From contig DLZA01000201.1 of NCBI GenBank assembly GCA_003447515.1, positions 1 to 16,204 on the forward strand: DNA of 16,204 nucleotides, read 5' to 3'. The notes beneath the pieces are model-generated. The model was not told where the DNA came from. It did not search any database and worked only from the letters and a program-made list of their open reading frames with translations. The position numbers and the translations under genes are program-made. The number at the start of each line of letters is the position of its first letter. The first letter of the stretch is position 1. Positions 14,144 through 16,204 of this stretch are shown piece after piece. This stretch comes from Paracoccaceae bacterium. Lineage in GTDB: Bacteria; Pseudomonadota; Alphaproteobacteria; Rhodobacterales; Rhodobacteraceae.

Positions 14144-15706
14144 CTAATAATCTTGGTTCAGGGCGTCTGCCGCCGGAATTTCACGTTCGCGTCGCGCAAT
14201 ATATTCCAAAAGCTCTTCGTTTTTGGCAATATCCAGTTTCGGCTCTTGGTATTCTTTCAGCAACTTGCGCGCATGTTTCAAAGCACGTTCAGTGATTTCA
14301 ACACTACCATCAGCCTGCCATTGTTCAATTGAGTTATTGTCAAACAATTCCGGCATAAAGAAACCGCGTTCAAAGTTTTCCAACGTATGTGGATGTCCTA
14401 AATAATGACCGCCTGGCCCCACATCGGACACAGCCGCAATTGCTGTATCAAAATCATCCCAGCGTGGACCTTCAGCCATACGATAAGCCATCGCACATTG
14501 CTCGGCATCAACGATGAACTTTGCGGTTGAGCAATGCATACCAGCCTCATTCCAACCGGCAGAATGCCAGATATAGTTGGCCCCTGCGTGCATGACGGCG
14601 GAAAGCGTCGTTGCACTTTCATAACCTGCCTGTGCATCAAAGGTCTTTGCGCCCCCTAGCGTGTTCGATGTCCGCCAAGGCACCCCATAATACCGCGCCA
14701 TCTGTCCGATCATAAAGTTCATCAGGCTGATTTCAGGCGTTCCTGCCATAGGAGCCCCAGATTTCATGGAGACAGTCGCCAAATAGTGGCCGTAAATCGC
14801 AGGGGCCCCTTTGCGGATCACTTGGGTATAGGCCAGTGCCGATAAGGCTTCCGCATTCAACTGTGCAACTGACGGAGCGACCGAGGCAGGTGTGTTCGCA
14901 CCACCCAAGACAAAAGGTGAGCACAAAACAGGTTGGTTACGTTTGCAGAAGGCACGCATTGCGCCCAACATGGTTTCATCCCAAACCAGCGGCGAGTTTC
15001 CGTTGCAATTCCCTGTTGTCACAGGATGATTTTCCAGAAACTCCTCACCAAACAAGATCGCACACATGTCCAACACATCCTCAGCATTTTTCGGACTGGT
15101 GGTCATGCCCATGAACATTTTGTCCGAATGTTTCATCGACGAATACGTGATGCGCAGATGGCGTTGACTGATCGGGTGATCATAAGGTTCAACAATATGG
15201 TGTGCTGAGGAATGCAAAGCTGGCATCATATGCGCCAATTTGTGAAAATTTGCCAAATCCTCCAAAACGGGATTACGGCGCACATCATCAAGATCACGTA
15301 AGAACGGTGCCCCTGTCATCGGTACAAACACAGAATGTTTGCCACCTAAGCGTACGTTATTTTTCGGATTACGCGCGTGATAAGTGAAGTCGGACGGAAT
15401 GGTCTTGATTAACTCACGCACCAAACCACGATCCAAATGCACGGTTTCCCCGCGCACATCCGCCCCAGCCTTTTTCCAATCTTCAAGTGCTATATCATCG
15501 CGAAAAACTACGCCGACATCTTCAAGAATTGACATTGACGCATTGTCGATACGTTCCACATGCTCTTCGTCCATAACCTCACATAACGGGATGTTACGGG
15601 TTAACCCAGGTAACATGTCAAAGTTTGGAGTATTGCGCATTGTTTTACGTGCGATACGACCACCAGAGCGGCCAGCTTTTTTAGTTGATTCTTTTAATTC
15701 AGACAT
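14144..15706 (-). CDS. MttB-superfamily (trimethylamine methyltransferase-like) protein without pyrrolysine
   Basis: A 520-residue protein of the MttB superfamily, TIM-barrel methyltransferases that move a methyl group from a quaternary or tertiary amine to a corrinoid protein. Family features include SMSILEDVGVVFRDD near the N-terminus, TTGNCNGNSPLVWDE, PFVLGGANTPAS and WHSAGWNEAGMHCS. The frame is open without an in-frame TAG, so it is a non-pyrrolysine member. Known examples demethylate glycine betaine (MtgB), proline betaine (MtpB) or carnitine (MtcB). The ATG at 15706 has GGAGG 7 bases upstream; an ATG 11 codons earlier has none. It is monocistronic here, with its own terminator and a candidate GntR operator 17 bases upstream. 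No corrinoid-binding protein or reactivase is in the window. The substrate is inferred to be the betaine taken up by ProVWX. Confidence 0.9.
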   Translation of the reverse strand: MSELKESTKKAGRSGGRIARKTMRNTPNFDMLPGLTRNIPLCEVMDEEHVERIDNASMSILEDVGVVFRDDIALEDWKKAGADVRGETVHLDRGLVRELIKTIPSDFTYHARNPKNNVRLGGKHSVFVPMTGAPFLRDLDDVRRNPVLEDLANFHKLAHMMPALHSSAHHIVEPYDHPISQRHLRITYSSMKHSDKMFMGMTTSPKNAEDVLDMCAILFGEEFLENHPVTTGNCNGNSPLVWDETMLGAMRAFCKRNQPVLCSPFVLGGANTPASVAPSVAQLNAEALSALAYTQVIRKGAPAIYGHYLATVSMKSGAPMAGTPEISLMNFMIGQMARYYGVPWRTSNTLGGAKTFDAQAGYESATTLSAVMHAGANYIWHSAGWNEAGMHCSTAKFIVDAEQCAMAYRMAEGPRWDDFDTAIAAVSDVGPGGHYLGHPHTLENFERGFFMPELFDNNSIEQWQADGSVEITERALKHARKLLKEYQEPKLDIAKNEELLEYIARREREIPAADALNQDY

Positions 15707-15722
15707 AATCGCCTCCAAATAC

Positions 15723-15736
15723 TTAGTGTATACAAA
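15723..15736. promoter_or_regulatory. Candidate GntR operator upstream of the mttB-like gene
   Basis: TTAGTGTATACAAA has the dyad TTNGTNTANACNAA and matches the reverse complement of the site at 5524-5537 at 13 of 14 positions. It lies 17 bases upstream of the mttB-like ATG, where a bound repressor would block transcription. Confidence 0.55.
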
Positions 15737-15851
15737 CATAAAATAACATCATTGGTTGGCATAGTTACGAAATATTCTAACAAATTGCGACATAGATAAT
15801 GTTTTCACCCCTTACTTTAACTTATCAATTTATGGAAAGGGTGGATATTAA

Positions 15852-15956
15852 ATGCGCAAATGGTTGTTTGCATCTGCTTCTGAAATGGCAAAGGCTGCTC
15901 GGCTTGGAGAAATTACTGTGTCGCAGCTTGTAGAGGGTGTTGTCAGACAAACTTGA
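15852..15956 (+). pseudogene. 5' stub of a probable amidase gene
   Basis: A 34-codon frame divergent from the mttB-like gene. The residues ASASEMAKAARLGEITVSQLVE resemble the N-terminal helix of amidase-signature enzymes (GatA/AtzF type), which usually run to 450-500 residues. The similarity ends at VEGVV, exactly where the 17-bp repeat at 15940 begins, and that repeat supplies the TGA stop. The gene was probably cut by an insertion or rearrangement. The similarity is short and judged from memory, so a small unrelated peptide is possible. Confidence 0.45.
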
Positions 15957-15959
15957 ACG
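15940..15959. repeat. Right copy of the edge-to-edge inverted repeat
   Basis: TTGTCAGACAAACTTGA (15940-15956) is the exact reverse complement of 3-19, and ACG after it nearly continues the match. It ends the reading frame of the amidase stub. The two copies bracket nearly the whole window and point outward. Confidence 0.7.
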
Positions 15960-16204
15960 CCCGTAAAAGGCACCTCAAGTCAATCATCATGCGGCACAGA
16001 AATTGAACCACTCTGTAAGAGCAGTTGTACGTTTTTGCTTGATAAGGCTAATTTTTTCAATTTTATAATTTTTGGAGTTGCTATGAACCGAACACATATA
16101 GGCTAGGGGTGGGGGGTCACCCCCCACGGTCCCTGTGCCCCCATGGGTTAGAAACCACCTTAAGACTAAACCTCAGCAACCACATTTATCTTTGATGGGT
16201 AGGT
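15960..16204. other. Unassigned right-end DNA with a tiny ORF and a GC hairpin
   Basis: No recognisable gene. GGAG precedes an ATG at 16083 by 5 bases, but the frame (MNRTHIG) stops after seven codons. Shortly after comes a stem-loop at 16109-16127: GTGGGGGG and CCCCCCAC around TCA. The stretch may be part of a mobile element whose end is the repeat at 15940, or the leader of a gene beyond the window. Confidence 0.4.

Noticed and set aside
14144..15706. Possible pyrrolysine codon (in-frame TAG) in the MttB-like gene
   Set aside because: The reading frame is open over its full 520 codons; no TAG interrupts it, so it belongs to the non-pyrrolysine branch.

Overview
The window looks like an accessory catabolic region from a marine alphaproteobacterium, most likely Rhodobacterales (roseobacter-type). 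This rests on gene content and remembered protein similarity: an E. coli-type betaine ABC transporter, GbdR-like AraC/GlxA regulators, a non-pyrrolysine MttB-family methyltransferase, an HpbD-like enolase-superfamily protein and an IS6-family insertion sequence. No tRNA, rRNA or CRISPR array was seen.

Layout. From 41 to 5456 everything is on the minus strand: proV-proW-proX, then a GbdR-like regulator, a truncated EamA transporter and a second GlxA-family regulator. A divergent control region (5457-5633) holds operator-like dyads and a 20-bp tandem repeat carrying TTGACA. From 5634 to 10114 a tight plus-strand operon encodes a GntR/FadR-type regulator, a DapA-family lyase, an aldehyde dehydrogenase and a DAO-family FAD oxidoreductase, ended by a strong hairpin. 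A decayed IS6-family element (10172-10920) lies between convergent gene sets. From 11001 to 14002 a minus-strand operon, with ATGA overlaps joining its first three ORFs, reads tetR, a zinc-less MDR oxidoreductase, a 75-codon remnant of an enolase-superfamily gene and an intact HpbD-like gene. A separate minus-strand unit (14144-15706) encodes the MttB-family protein with its own terminator. The right end holds the 5' stub of a likely amidase gene and a GC-rich hairpin.

How the genes may work together (inference). ProVWX would import a betaine such as proline betaine or 4-hydroxyproline betaine. The HpbD-like enzyme would epimerise it, and the MttB-like protein would remove an N-methyl group. 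The FAD oxidase, DapA-family lyase and aldehyde dehydrogenase match the three families (HypO, HypD, HypH) that take D-hydroxyproline to 2-oxoglutarate. A 14-bp site occurs in the gntR/proV control region and, at 13 of 14 positions in reverse orientation, just upstream of the mttB-like gene. This suggests one regulator governs both. The corrinoid protein and its reactivase that MttB proteins normally need are not in the window.

There are several signs of rearrangement: four broken genes, an IS without target duplications, and a 17-bp inverted repeat at the two edges of the window.
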